Shown one piece after another: positions 25,417 to 43,929 of a stretch of 64,000 bases of DNA (position 1 is its first letter; every line of letters starts with the position of its first letter). The DNA comes from Pseudonocardia petroleophila (GTDB taxonomy: Bacteria; Actinomycetota; Actinomycetes; Mycobacteriales; Pseudonocardiaceae): assembly GCF_014235185.1 (NCBI RefSeq), contig NZ_CP060131.1, positions 2,363,501 through 2,427,500 of the forward strand, read 5' to 3'. The notes under the pieces were generated by a model. The model made no database searches. It saw only the letters and a program-made list of their open reading frames with translations, and was not told the origin of the DNA. A program made the translations under genes and the position numbers.

Positions 25417-27087
25417 CTACCGCCCGCGCAGCTCGCGCCGCAGCAGCTTGCCGGTCACGGTCTTGGGGATCTCGTCGAGGAACTCGATGGCCCGCGGGTA
25501 CTTGTAGGCCGCCATCCGCTCCTTGGCGAACGCGATGAGGTCGGCCTCGGAGACCTCCTTGCCCGGACGCAGGCTGACGAACGCCTTGACGCTCTCGCCG
25601 CGGTACTCGTCGGGCACCCCGACCACCGCGGCCTCGCGCACCGCCTCGTGCTCGTAGAGCACGTCCTCGACCTCGCGCGGCCAGACCTTGTAGCCGCCCG
25701 CGTTGATCTGGTCCTTCTTGCGGTCGACGATGTAGAACCAGCCGTCGGCGTCCATGTAGCCGACGTCGCCGGTGTGCAGCGAGCCGCCGGGCAGGGCCTT
25801 GGCGGTCTCCTCGGGCTTGTTCCAGTACCCGACGACCACCTGGGGGCCGGTGGTGACCAGCTCGCCGATCTCGCCGACGGGCAGGTCGTCGCCGTTGTCG
25901 TCGACGATCTGGACCACGGTGTCGTAGACGGGCACCCCGACCGACAGCGCGCCGGAGGCCTCGTCGACGGGTCCCTCGGTGCCGAACGGGGTGCCGTGGC
26001 TCGGGGACGTGGTCTCGGTGAGGCCGTAGACGTTGTGGATGTAGTGCCCGAACGTCGACGCGAACGCCTTCACCGTGGACGGCGGGATGGGGGCCCCGCC
26101 GGACAGGATCTTGGTCAGCGACGCCAGCGCGTCCTTCTCGGCGGCGGGGGAGTTCATCAGCGCGATGAACACCGTGATCGACCCGACGGTGAAGGTCGCC
26201 CGCTCGTCGCGGATCGTCTCGATCGTGACGGCCGGATCGAGCCGGTACATGAGCACCAGCGGCGCGCCGATCAGCAGCGAGATCGCGATGTGGGCGATCA
26301 GGCCGGTGATGTGGAACAGCGGGGCGACGCCGAGCACGACGTCGTCGCTGCTCAGGCCCACCCAGTCGCGGTAGGTCTGGGCGTTGAAGACCACGTTGCG
26401 GTGGGTGGTCATCGCGCCCTTGGGCGGGCCGGTGGTGCCGGAGGTGTAGGTCAGGAACGCGATGTCGTCGGGCCCCAGCGACACCGCGGGGGGCGACTGC
26501 CCGGCGAACCGCTCCAGCGCCCCCGCGAGGTCGACGGTGCCCTCGCAGGCGATCCGCTCGACGCCGGTGAAGATCCGCGGGTCGTTGCGGGTCTGGTACT
26601 CCAGCTCCGAGGTGGTGAGCACCGTGCGCACCGAGGTGTTCGGCACGACCTTCGACGCGACGTCGCGGTGCAGGCTCTCCAGGCACACGAGCACGGTCGC
26701 GCCGGAGTCGGTGAGCAGCTCGGTGAGCTCGCGCTCCTTGTTCATCGGGTTGATCGACACGGCGATGCCGCCGGCCTTCCAGGTCCCGATCTGGGCGATG
26801 AGGAACTGCGGCACGTTCTGCAGGTAGACCGCCACCCGCTCGCCCGGGGTGAACCCGGCGTCGACGATCGCGGCGGCGAACGCGTCGGTGAGCCCGTCGA
26901 GCTCGCGCAGGGTGATGCGCCCGTCGAAGTAGCGGATGATGTCGCCGTCGGGGTCGCGCTCCACCGCGGCCCGGAACATGTCCAGCGCGCTGTCGAACTC
27001 GACCGTGATGGACGAGGGCTGGCCGGGGGAGTAGCGGGCCAGCCACGGCTTGGAGCCGTAGATCGTGGACTCGGCGGCGGTGGTCAT
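25417..27087 (-). CDS. acyl-CoA synthetase (AMP-binding, class I adenylate-forming)
   Basis: 556 residues from ATG 27087. Motifs in order: P-loop TYTSGTTGPPKGA (~residue 222), YGLTETTSPSHG (A5), TGDVGYMDADGW (A7), DRKKDQINAGGYKVWPREVE (A8 hinge) and PKTVTGKLLRREL with the catalytic lysine (A10). It activates a carboxylic acid as acyl-AMP and transfers it to CoA. Overall similarity is to long- or medium-chain acyl-CoA ligases of actinobacteria; the acid is unknown. It overlaps the upstream cyclase-family gene by four bases (ATGA), so the two act together, perhaps opening a ring or lactone and then activating the acid. Confidence 0.9.
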   Translation of the reverse strand: MTTAAESTIYGSKPWLARYSPGQPSSITVEFDSALDMFRAAVERDPDGDIIRYFDGRITLRELDGLTDAFAAAIVDAGFTPGERVAVYLQNVPQFLIAQIGTWKAGGIAVSINPMNKERELTELLTDSGATVLVCLESLHRDVASKVVPNTSVRTVLTTSELEYQTRNDPRIFTGVERIACEGTVDLAGALERFAGQSPPAVSLGPDDIAFLTYTSGTTGPPKGAMTTHRNVVFNAQTYRDWVGLSSDDVVLGVAPLFHITGLIAHIAISLLIGAPLVLMYRLDPAVTIETIRDERATFTVGSITVFIALMNSPAAEKDALASLTKILSGGAPIPPSTVKAFASTFGHYIHNVYGLTETTSPSHGTPFGTEGPVDEASGALSVGVPVYDTVVQIVDDNGDDLPVGEIGELVTTGPQVVVGYWNKPEETAKALPGGSLHTGDVGYMDADGWFYIVDRKKDQINAGGYKVWPREVEDVLYEHEAVREAAVVGVPDEYRGESVKAFVSLRPGKEVSEADLIAFAKERMAAYKYPRAIEFLDEIPKTVTGKLLRRELRGR

Positions 27088-28052
27088 CGGATCGCGATCG
27101 GGTTCACCGGCGCACCCGTCCCGTTGACGACCTTCAGGGGCGCGGCGACGTAGAGGAAGCTCCAGCGCCCGTCCGCGGCGCAGGCGTCGGCGAGGTCGTC
27201 GAGCCAGGCGATCTCGGTGAGGGTGACGCCCAGGTTGCGCATCAGGGCGCAGTGCAGGGGCAGCGCGACCCCGGTCTCGGGCTCGTAGGTGACCTCGTTG
27301 GCGATGGTGTCGGTGACCAGGTTGGGCACCTCGCGGTCCTGGAACCACTCGACGAGCTCGCGGGAGTAGGTCAGGCCCGGCTCCTTGAAGCCCTCGTAGA
27401 ACTTCGCCGGGTCGTTGAGGTCGTACCAGTACTTCATCCAGCCGGTGCGCACGCAGAGGATGTCGTGCGGCTCGATGGCGACGCCCTGGGCGGCCGCGGC
27501 GGCCTCGAGGTCGGTGTGGTCGAAGGTCTCGCCCTTGTCGAGGTAGTCCTTGCCGCGGTGCCGGGCCATGTCGATCAGCACGCCGCGGCCGACGATCCCC
27601 TTCTCGGCGATCGGGAGCACGGAGGCCTTCTGCATCGCGTCGATGGTGGAGCGGGCGTCGTAGCCGTTCCACAGCTTGCCGTCGTACCAGACGTGGCCCA
27701 GCGCGTCGTACTGCGTGGAGCCCTGGAGGAAGATGTGCGCGGTGTCGTCGGCGTAGTGCAGGCCGCCGGGGAACGCCGGGGCGCCCTCGCCGTCCCAGGT
27801 GCCCTCGTCGAGCTCGTTCTTGCGCTTGATGCCCTCACGGCCGGGCCACAGCGGGTCGCCGGGGCCGTCGGTGCGGCCCATCTGGATCTGCAGCGTGAAC
27901 GTCTCCCCGGACGTCACGTGCTGGATGCCGCGCAGCACCTCGCCGGCGTCGAGGTAGTTCAGGGCCCCGAGCTCGTCGTCCGGGCCCCACTTGCCCCAGT
28001 TGGACGGGGCGTCGGCACCCAGTAGATCGCGCATGGCGGGGGCGTCGGACAT
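27084..28052 (-). CDS. cyclase-family (PF04199-type) hydrolase
   Basis: 322 residues, ATG with GAGGAG six bases upstream. The fold is that of bacterial kynurenine formamidase/cyclase proteins, but the usual HxGTHxDxPxH metal motif reads QGSTQYDALGH here (residues 110-120). Two His ligands are Gln, while Asp116 and His120 remain. This variant is one I recall from fungal and actinobacterial members and may change metal use. IEPHDILCVRTGWMKYWYDL and EIAWLDDLADACAADGRWSF match the family's C-terminal half. Likely substrates are amides, lactones or cyclic ketone products. Translationally coupled to the acyl-CoA ligase. Confidence 0.8.
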   Translation of the reverse strand: MSDAPAMRDLLGADAPSNWGKWGPDDELGALNYLDAGEVLRGIQHVTSGETFTLQIQMGRTDGPGDPLWPGREGIKRKNELDEGTWDGEGAPAFPGGLHYADDTAHIFLQGSTQYDALGHVWYDGKLWNGYDARSTIDAMQKASVLPIAEKGIVGRGVLIDMARHRGKDYLDKGETFDHTDLEAAAAAQGVAIEPHDILCVRTGWMKYWYDLNDPAKFYEGFKEPGLTYSRELVEWFQDREVPNLVTDTIANEVTYEPETGVALPLHCALMRNLGVTLTEIAWLDDLADACAADGRWSFLYVAAPLKVVNGTGAPVNPIAIR

Positions 28053-28304
28053 CGTTGTCTCCTCGTGTGTCGACAGAAGCGTTGACGTCCGCGATCGTCA
28101 TGTCGGCTGTCACAGCCTGTCAAGACGGGGGGCCGCTCACCGTGCCGCCGCAGCGTCGATCACGGAGCGCGACGACGAACGGGGGCGCCGTCGGCGGTCG
28201 ACACGACGGGGTGAACCTCCGGGGTGACCGGTTGCGGAGTGCAGGAACAGGCCCGTAGGGGCCGGTCGTCCCGCGAAACAGACCACTTACCGACGCGTAG
28301 CGTC
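28053..28304. other. divergent intergenic region, cyclase gene to rpoB
   Basis: About 250 bases between the cyclase start (28052, minus) and the first rpoB promoter candidate. No credible protein, RNA gene or long inverted repeat is seen. It should hold the cyclase-ligase promoter, which I cannot place. Confidence 0.5.
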
Positions 28305-28333
28305 TTGACTCGGTGCGCCTGTCAGGTCACTCT
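28305..28333 (+). promoter_or_regulatory. rpoB promoter candidate, distal
   Basis: TTGACT (28305-28310) and CACTCT (28328-28333) with a 17-base spacer. The -35 is good and the -10 weak, so this is less certain than the proximal site. Confidence 0.4.
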
Positions 28334-28364
28334 TAGGTCTCGATGGTTTCCTTGGGGACCTGTC

Positions 28365-28393
28365 TCGACAGCGGCTGCGTATGCAGCTAGACT
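28365..28393 (+). promoter_or_regulatory. rpoB promoter, proximal
   Basis: TCGACA (28365-28370) and TAGACT (28388-28393) with an exact 17-base spacer, matching the main vegetative sigma factor pattern. It leaves a leader of about 200 bases before rpoB, in which I see no clear regulatory fold. Confidence 0.65.
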
Positions 28394-28607
28394 GCCTCTT
28401 TGCGCTGCCTCCGTCCAGCTTCGCGCGCGCATCGAGGAGTCCACCCCGGTGGTCCACCCCGAAACGCTCGCGAAGGTGGTCGGCGGCCGCGCCCTGACAA
28501 CAGACGGCGTGACCCGGATCTTCCCGCTCCTACCGGACTGAACGAAACGGTAGCGCGAGGAACCCGGAGCACGCCAGATGAAGAGCGCAGTTCCGGAAGG
28601 ACGCATC

Positions 28608-32138
<3,531 letters not shown>

Positions 32139-32181
32139 CCGCCTGCCCGAGCCAGATACACAGAAGGAACTGAGGCGAATA

Positions 32182-36096
<3,915 letters not shown>

Positions 36097-36121
36097 GCAG
36101 CTCGCCGGCCCGAAGGCCCAG

Positions 36122-36166
36122 AACGGGGCCGGTCACCTCTCTCCCGTGGAGGTGGCCGGCCCCGTT
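36122..36166. terminator. bidirectional terminator between rpoC and the monooxygenase gene
   Basis: 18-bp stem (36122-36139 with 36149-36166) containing one G-U pair and a 9-base loop, between convergent genes. Confidence 0.88.
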
Positions 36167-36181
36167 CGTCGTTGCGCCGGC

Positions 36182-38509
36182 TCAGTGGTCGCGGTAGTCG
36201 CCGACCTCGAAGTGCGCGGTGCGCCTGCGGTACTCGAGCATCAGGCCGGGCCAGTTGTTGACGATCCGGCCCGACGCGGTCCGGTACCAGCTCCGGCAGC
36301 CCGTCCAGACGCTGCGGTCGAGCCGGTCCTGCATCTCGGTGTCGAACCGGCTCTCCACCTCCGGGCGCACCGACAGCGGGCCCGCTCCGCCCGCGATCGC
36401 GGTGATCGCCTGGCGCACGTAGGCGATCTGGCTCTCCAGCATGTGCACGATCGACCCGGAGCCGACGTTGGTGTTGGGGCCGTAGAGCAGGAACAGGTTG
36501 GGGAAGCCGGGCACCGCGATGCCCAGGTGGGCCCTGGCCCCCTCGCGCCACCGGTCCGAGAGCTCGACGCCGCCGGGGCCGAAGACCTTCATCGGGGTGA
36601 GGAAGTCGGTGGTGGCGAACCCGGTGCCCAGGACGATCACGTCCGCCGGGTGCTCGGTGCCGTCGGCGGTCCGGACGCCGGTGGGCGTCACGGCCGCGAT
36701 CGCGTCGGTGACGACGTCGACGTGCGGCCGGGCCAGCGCCGGGAACCAGTCCGAGGAGATGCCGACGCGCTTGCAGCCGACGGGGTAGTCGGGCTGCAGC
36801 TTCGCGCGCAGGTCGGCGTCGGGGACCTGGTGGCGCAGCATCGCGTCGTGCGCCCACCGGAACGGGGGCGTCAGCAGCGGGAACCGGGTGAAGCCCAGCG
36901 CCCCCGTCTCGAAGAACAGCGTCCAGAACGCGCGGGCGGGCAGCCGCCCGGCGGGGAGCACGCGGAGCAGGGCGCGCCGGACGCGGCCGTAGGCGCGGTC
37001 CGGCTTGGGGATCAGGTAGGGCGCGGAGCGCTGGAAGACCGTCATCGACGCGACGTCGTCGACGATCGCGGGCACGAACTGGATCGCGCTCGCGCCCGTG
37101 CCGACCACCGCGACACGCTTCCCGGTGAGGTCGACGTCGTGGTCCCACTCGGCGGAGTGGAAGACCGGGCCGGTGAACGAGTCGAGCCCGGGGATCCGCG
37201 GGACCGCGGGCCGGGAGAGCTGGCCGCACGCCGGCACCAGCACGTCGGCCTCGATCGAGTCGCCGTCGGAGAGGTCGAGCCGCCACGCGGCGCGCGCCTC
37301 GTCCCAGTGGGCCTCGGTGACCTCGGTGCCCAGCCGCGGTTCCAGCCGGTGCTCGGCGGCCACCCGCTCCAGGTAGCGCAGGATGTCGGGTTGCGGGGCG
37401 AACCGGCGGGTCCACTCCCGGCCGGGGGCGAAGGAGAACGAGTACAGGTGCGAGGGCACGTCGCACGCCGCGCCGGGGTAGGTGTTGGCGCGCCAGACCC
37501 CGCCGACGCCGTCGGCCTTGTCCAGGATCGTCACCTCGGCCGTGCCCGACCCGTGCAGCGCCGCACCCAGCCCGATCCCCCCGAAACCGGCGCCGACCAC
37601 CGCCACCCGCACCGGGGCCACCGCGCAGTCGCGCCGGACGGTCGCACCCAGCTCCGCGACGGCGGCGTCGGCCTCGGCGAGCAGGCCCGCGAACACCGGG
37701 TAGGCGTGCCACAGCCCGGCCGCCCGGGTGTAGGAGACCGGGACGCCCGCCGCCCGGGCCCGCTCGACGAGGGCGTCGGAGTCGCCGACGAGGATCTCGT
37801 CGGCCCCGGCCACGACGTGCAGCGGCGGGAAGCCGGTCAGGTCGGCGGTCAGCGGAACGAGCTCCGGGGCGTCGGCGCCGCGGCGGTACTCCTCGGCGGC
37901 AGGCGCGAGCGTGGACGGGTCGAGCATGGCGTCGCGGGAGGCGTTGGTGGTGACCCAGGGGGAGCGGAGGTCGAGGTCGAGCCACGGCGAGATCAGCCCG
38001 AGCGACCCGGGGAGGTCCTCGCCCGCGGCGCGCAGCCGCAGCGCCAGTGCCATCGCCAGCCCGCCGCCCGCGGAATCACCGAGCACCGCGATGCGTTGTG
38101 CCGCATGGCCCGCCGCGCGCAGCGCCCGCCACACCGCCACGGCGTCGTCGACGGCGGCGGGGAACGGGTGCTCGGGAGCGAGCCGGTAGGCCGGCACGTG
38201 CACCGGCGCGCCGCAGGCCCGGCTCAGGTGCGCGGTCAGCGCGCGGTGCGAGGTGGGGGAGCCCGTCTTGTACCCGCCGCCGTGGAGGTAGAGCACCTGG
38301 TGCGGGCCGTCGGCGCCCGGCGCCGCGACGCGCTCGACGGCCACGCCGCCGAGCGTCGTCGCGGTGCGGCGGGTGCCCAGCGGCAGGGGCAGGACGTACC
38401 CCGTGGCGTCGAGCAGGCGCCTGCTGACCGGCAGCGGCAGCAGCGGGGAGAGCAGGGGGGCGACGACGCCCCGGGTGAGCAGCCGGACGGCGGCGCGCGG
38501 AAGGGCCAT
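36182..38509 (-). CDS. alpha/beta-hydrolase fused to Baeyer-Villiger-type flavin monooxygenase
   Basis: 775 residues from ATG 38509. Residues 1-~290 form an HSL-type alpha/beta-hydrolase: oxyanion motif HGGG (76-79), nucleophile Ser146 in GDSAGGG, Asp237 and His268 (LWHAYPV). Residues ~298-775 form a flavin monooxygenase: FAD motif GAGFGGIG (306-313), the Baeyer-Villiger fingerprint FTGPVFHSAEWD (445-456), and the NADPH motif GTGASAIQ (~470). The monooxygenase would insert oxygen into a ketone to make an ester or lactone, and the hydrolase would cleave it in the same chain. The substrate is unknown. TACCGT (complement of 38515-38520) lies five bases before the ATG, so the mRNA may be leaderless. 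Confidence 0.88.
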   Translation of the reverse strand: MALPRAAVRLLTRGVVAPLLSPLLPLPVSRRLLDATGYVLPLPLGTRRTATTLGGVAVERVAAPGADGPHQVLYLHGGGYKTGSPTSHRALTAHLSRACGAPVHVPAYRLAPEHPFPAAVDDAVAVWRALRAAGHAAQRIAVLGDSAGGGLAMALALRLRAAGEDLPGSLGLISPWLDLDLRSPWVTTNASRDAMLDPSTLAPAAEEYRRGADAPELVPLTADLTGFPPLHVVAGADEILVGDSDALVERARAAGVPVSYTRAAGLWHAYPVFAGLLAEADAAVAELGATVRRDCAVAPVRVAVVGAGFGGIGLGAALHGSGTAEVTILDKADGVGGVWRANTYPGAACDVPSHLYSFSFAPGREWTRRFAPQPDILRYLERVAAEHRLEPRLGTEVTEAHWDEARAAWRLDLSDGDSIEADVLVPACGQLSRPAVPRIPGLDSFTGPVFHSAEWDHDVDLTGKRVAVVGTGASAIQFVPAIVDDVASMTVFQRSAPYLIPKPDRAYGRVRRALLRVLPAGRLPARAFWTLFFETGALGFTRFPLLTPPFRWAHDAMLRHQVPDADLRAKLQPDYPVGCKRVGISSDWFPALARPHVDVVTDAIAAVTPTGVRTADGTEHPADVIVLGTGFATTDFLTPMKVFGPGGVELSDRWREGARAHLGIAVPGFPNLFLLYGPNTNVGSGSIVHMLESQIAYVRQAITAIAGGAGPLSVRPEVESRFDTEMQDRLDRSVWTGCRSWYRTASGRIVNNWPGLMLEYRRRTAHFEVGDYRDH

Positions 38510-38514
38510 GCCCG

Positions 38515-38520
38515 ACGGTA
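38515..38520 (-). promoter_or_regulatory. putative leaderless -10 of the hydrolase-monooxygenase gene
   Basis: TACCGT on the minus strand, five bases before the ATG at 38509, with no ribosome site in between. Confidence 0.45.
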
Positions 38521-38716
38521 TCCACCCGTGCCCGGTGTCCGGAACGGCTCGCCGGGGCCAGGACGTGCACGAACGGGCCACGTCGCGGATCACGGTGGGT
38601 CCCCGCCCGTCTGCGACGAGCGGGGGTCGCTACGCGGCGAGCGGGCGAGTCTGCTTGCACCGCGCGCCGAGGTGCGGCACTCTGGCCGGACCGGCAGACG
38701 CTGACCAGGACCCGTT

Positions 38717-38746
38717 TTGACCCCCTCTCTGCGGGGCGGGTACTCT
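38717..38746 (+). promoter_or_regulatory. promoter of the str operon (rpsL-rpsG-fusA)
   Basis: TTGACC (38717-38722) and TACTCT (38741-38746) with an 18-base spacer, the clearest vegetative promoter in the window. It leaves a leader of ~250 bases before rpsL. Confidence 0.75.
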
Positions 38747-39001
38747 TGGTGCTTGCGCTCGACCACGGTCGGGCCGATCTGCGCGCCCGGGGGCCGCTGA
38801 TCGCAGGCTCCGGCCCGTGATCGCGTCCCCGACGCGCAGGGCCGATGGCCACCCGGTGAGGTTCCCCGACTTCATTCATGCGGTGTTCGTCGGTGCGACA
38901 CGCCCGACCTCGGGGGAGGGCGGCCGGTGCTACCGGCCTCCCCGGCACGACCCAGTCCAGTTAGAGCACCAGCACCACCGACGGGAAGAAGCAGACGGTT
39001 C
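38747..39001 (+). other. rpsL leader with a hairpin
   Basis: The untranslated leader holds one strong hairpin at 38913-38943: GGCCGGT (38922-38928) pairs with ACCGGCC (38932-38938) over a three-base loop, extended by GGGGA/TCCCC across a bulge. It could be a ribosomal-protein binding site or an attenuator. Nothing else here looks like a gene. Confidence 0.45.
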
Positions 39002-39376
39002 ATGCCCACGATCCAGCAGCTGGTCCGCAAGGGCCGTCAGGACAAGGCCACCAAGACGAAGACGGCCGCGCTCAAGGGGAGTCCCCAGCGTCGCGGCGTC
39101 TGCACGCGCGTCTACACGACCACCCCGAAGAAGCCGAACTCGGCGCTCCGCAAGGTCGCTCGTGTGCGGCTCACCAGCAACATGGAGATCACGGCCTACA
39201 TCCCCGGTGAGGGCCACAACCTCCAGGAGCACTCGATCGTCCTCGTCCGCGGTGGCCGCGTGAAGGACCTCCCGGGTGTCCGCTACAAGATCGTCCGTGG
39301 CTCGCTGGACACGCAGGGCGTCAAGAACCGCAAGCAGGCTCGCAGCCGTTACGGCGCGAAGAAGGAGAAGAGCTGA
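39002..39376 (+). CDS. rpsL: 30S ribosomal protein S12
   Basis: 124 residues from ATG 39002; the upstream extension of the frame is not S12-like. Contains [20 protein letters not shown] and [19 protein letters not shown]. Lys43 and Lys88, whose change gives streptomycin resistance, are wild type. S12 lies at the decoding centre. Its stop shares one base with the rpsG start (TGATG). Confidence 0.97.
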   Translation: MPTIQQLVRKGRQDKATKTKTAALKGSPQRRGVCTRVYTTTPKKPNSALRKVARVRLTSNMEITAYIPGEGHNLQEHSIVLVRGGRVKDLPGVRYKIVRGSLDTQGVKNRKQARSRYGAKKEKS

Positions 39377-39846
39377 TGCCTCGCAAGGGCCCTGCTCCGA
39401 AGCGACCGCTGGTCTCCGACCCGGTCTACAGCTCGCCGCTGGTCACCCAGCTGGTGAACAAGGTGCTCCAGGACGGCAAGCGCAGCCTCGCCGAGCGGAT
39501 CGTCTACGCGGCCCTGGAGGGCACGCGGGAGAAGACCGGCACCGACCCGGTCGTCACGCTCAAGCGCGCGCTCGACAACGTCAAGCCCGCCCTGGAGGTG
39601 CGCAGCCGCCGCGTCGGTGGCGCCACCTACCAGGTCCCGGTCGAGGTGCGTGCCGTCCGGCAGACCACCCTGGGCCTGCGCTGGCTGGTGTCCTACGCCG
39701 GCGCGCGTCGTGAGAAGACCATGGTCGAGCGGCTCATGAACGAGCTCCTCGACGCGAGCAACGGTCTGGGCGCTGCCGTGAAGCGGCGCGAGGACATGCA
39801 CAAGATGGCGGAGTCCAACAAGGCCTTCGCCCATTACCGCTGGTGA
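39376..39846 (+). CDS. rpsG: 30S ribosomal protein S7
   Basis: 156 residues, full length. Starts [12 protein letters not shown] and contains [20 protein letters not shown] and [20 protein letters not shown], with [20 protein letters not shown] near the end. S7 organises the 3' domain of 16S rRNA and, in E. coli, represses the str operon. Second gene of the operon, directly coupled to rpsL. Confidence 0.97.
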   Translation: MPRKGPAPKRPLVSDPVYSSPLVTQLVNKVLQDGKRSLAERIVYAALEGTREKTGTDPVVTLKRALDNVKPALEVRSRRVGGATYQVPVEVRAVRQTTLGLRWLVSYAGARREKTMVERLMNELLDASNGLGAAVKRREDMHKMAESNKAFAHYRW

Positions 39847-39891
39847 CGGGCCGATCGTCCGCGCCAACCTCTTGAGGGAAGCGAGATAGCT

Positions 39892-41991
<2,100 letters not shown>

Positions 41992-42001
41992 GAGATCGTC
42001 C

Positions 42002-42028
42002 CCGGCGGGCCCTCCCTGGGCCCGCCGG
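42002..42028 (+). terminator. hairpin between fusA and tuf (attenuator or terminator)
   Basis: Perfect 11-bp stem (42002-42012 with 42018-42028) and a five-base loop, ten bases after the fusA stop. It may reduce read-through so that tuf has its own transcript as well, or define an mRNA end. Confidence 0.65.
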
Positions 42029-42098
42029 ACCCCGTTCCACCCACAGACCCCCCCGTCAGCACGGCGGATGAAGTCACTCAGTCCAGGAGGATTCCCCA

Positions 42099-43292
42099 GT
42101 GGCGAAGGCGAAGTTCGAGCGGACCAAGCCGCACGTCAACATCGGCACCATCGGTCACATCGACCACGGTAAGACCACGCTGACGGCGGCCATCACCAAG
42201 GTTCTGCACGACAAGTTCCCGACGCTCAACGCGGCGTCGGCGTTCGACCAGATCGACAAGGCTCCCGAGGAGCGCCAGCGCGGCATCACGATCTCGATCG
42301 CGCACGTCGAGTACCAGACCGAGAAGCGCCACTACGCGCACGTCGACTGCCCCGGGCACGCCGACTACATCAAGAACATGATCACCGGTGCGGCCCAGAT
42401 GGACGGCGCCATCCTCGTGGTCGCCGCCACCGACGGCCCCATGCCCCAGACGCGTGAGCACGTGCTGCTCGCCCGCCAGGTCGGCGTGCCGTACATCGTC
42501 GTCGCGCTGAACAAGGCCGACATGGTGGACGACGAGGAGATCATGGAGCTCGTCGAGCTCGAGGTCCGTGAGCTGCTCTCGGCTCAGGAGTACCCCGGCG
42601 ACGACCTCCCGATCGTCCGCGTCTCGGCGCTCAAGGCGCTCGAGGGCGACCCGGTGTGGGCCGAGAAGCTGCTCGAGCTCATGGACGCCGTCGACGAGTC
42701 GATCCCGGAGCCCGAGCGCGACGTCGACCGTCCGTTCCTGATGCCGGTCGAGGACGTCTTCACGATCTCCGGTCGTGGCACCGTCGTCACCGGCCGCATC
42801 GAGCGCGGCATCGTCAAGGTGAACGAGGAGGTCGAGGTCGTCGGCATCCGCGAGAAGTCGTTCAAGACCACCACGACCTCCATCGAGATGTTCAAGAAGT
42901 TCCTCGACGAGGGTCGCGCCGGCGACAACGCGGCGCTGCTGCTCCGCGGCATCAAGCGTGAGCAGGTCGAGCGCGGCATGGTCATCGTGAAGCCCGGCAC
43001 CACCACGCCGCACACCGAGTTCGAGGGCCAGGTCTACATCCTGTCCAAGGACGAGGGCGGCCGGCACACGCCGTTCTTCAACAACTACCGTCCGCAGTTC
43101 TACTTCCGGACGACGGACGTCACCGGCGTGGTCACGCTGCCCAGCGGCACCGAGATGGTCATGCCCGGCGACAACACCACCATGGAGGTCAAGCTGATCC
43201 AGCCGATCGCCATGGAGGAGGGCCTGCAGTTCGCCATCCGCGAGGGTGGCCGGACGGTCGGCGCCGGCCAGGTCATCAAGATCAACAAGTAG
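42099..43292 (+). CDS. tuf: elongation factor Tu
   Basis: 397 residues from a GTG with AGGAGG nine bases upstream. GTP-binding motifs: [52 protein letters not shown] is the switch I region and the C-terminal domains are complete ([20 protein letters not shown]). EF-Tu delivers aminoacyl-tRNA to the ribosome. Fourth gene of the str cluster. A terminator lies 17 bases downstream. Confidence 0.98.
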   Translation: MAKAKFERTKPHVNIGTIGHIDHGKTTLTAAITKVLHDKFPTLNAASAFDQIDKAPEERQRGITISIAHVEYQTEKRHYAHVDCPGHADYIKNMITGAAQMDGAILVVAATDGPMPQTREHVLLARQVGVPYIVVALNKADMVDDEEIMELVELEVRELLSAQEYPGDDLPIVRVSALKALEGDPVWAEKLLELMDAVDESIPEPERDVDRPFLMPVEDVFTISGRGTVVTGRIERGIVKVNEEVEVVGIREKSFKTTTTSIEMFKKFLDEGRAGDNAALLLRGIKREQVERGMVIVKPGTTTPHTEFEGQVYILSKDEGGRHTPFFNNYRPQFYFRTTDVTGVVTLPSGTEMVMPGDNTTMEVKLIQPIAMEEGLQFAIREGGRTVGAGQVIKINK

Positions 43293-43308
43293 GACCGCAC
43301 CACCCCCG

Positions 43309-43344
43309 GTCAAGGATGCCGCGCACCCGTGTGGCATCCTTGAC
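43309..43344 (+). terminator. terminator after tuf
   Basis: Perfect 12-bp stem GTCAAGGATGCC (43309-43320) with its complement (43333-43344) and a 12-base loop. Less GC-rich than the other terminators of the window but longer than most. Confidence 0.82.
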
Positions 43345-43609
43345 GGGTTGCGCGTAGGGCGCCGGCATGCGCGGAGTTCGTCTCCGCGCGTGCCGGGCCC
43401 GGCGCCAGCCCCCCGAGCACAGCGACCCCCCGGGGTCGCGGGTGATCCCGGGGACCGGATCGCGAGAAACGGCGACACGCCCGACCTCGTGGACCGGAGC
43501 CCAGACCGTGCGAACCGACAGCGCCACCGCGCGCTGCGCCGGTCCACGGGCCGGGCCCGACCCGGACCACCCGTACACGCGGCAGGACAGAGAAGGACGA
43601 CCGACGACC
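43345..43609 (+). promoter_or_regulatory. S10 operon leader with two further hairpins
   Basis: The rest of the tuf-rpsJ gap. A 15-bp hairpin with one G-U pair and a TTCGT loop lies at 43362-43396, then an 18-base perfect palindrome at 43422-43439. With the terminator this makes three stacked structures in 130 bases. In other bacteria L4 regulates the S10 operon through its leader, so one of these could be that target. I cannot place the promoter. The rpsJ start has AGAAGGA about 12 bases upstream. Confidence 0.45.
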
Positions 43610-43915
43610 ATGGCGGGACAGAAGATCCGCATCAGGCTGAAGGCCTACGACCACGAGGCCATCGACGCCTCCGCGCGCAAGATCGTCGAGACGGTCACGC
43701 GCACGGGAGCTCGGGTCGTCGGGCCGGTGCCTCTGCCGACGGAGAAGAACATCTACTGCGTCATCCGCTCGCCGCACAAGTACAAGGACTCGCGCGAGCA
43801 CTTCGAGATGCGCACCCACAAGCGGCTGATCGACATCCTCGACCCGACGCCCAAGACGGTCGACGCGCTCATGCGCATCGACCTGCCGGCGTCCGTCGAC
43901 GTGAACATTCAGTAG
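43610..43915 (+). CDS. rpsJ: 30S ribosomal protein S10
   Basis: 101 residues, exact family length, from ATG 43610. [20 protein letters not shown], then [20 protein letters not shown] and [21 protein letters not shown]10 sits in the 30S head and as NusE binds NusB and NusG in antitermination. It opens the S10 operon (rpsJ-rplC-rplD-rplW-rplB-rpsS-rplV-rpsC-rplP-rpmC-rpsQ). Confidence 0.97.
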   Translation: MAGQKIRIRLKAYDHEAIDASARKIVETVTRTGARVVGPVPLPTEKNIYCVIRSPHKYKDSREHFEMRTHKRLIDILDPTPKTVDALMRIDLPASVDVNIQ

Positions 43916-43929
43916 GGCTGACGGACATC

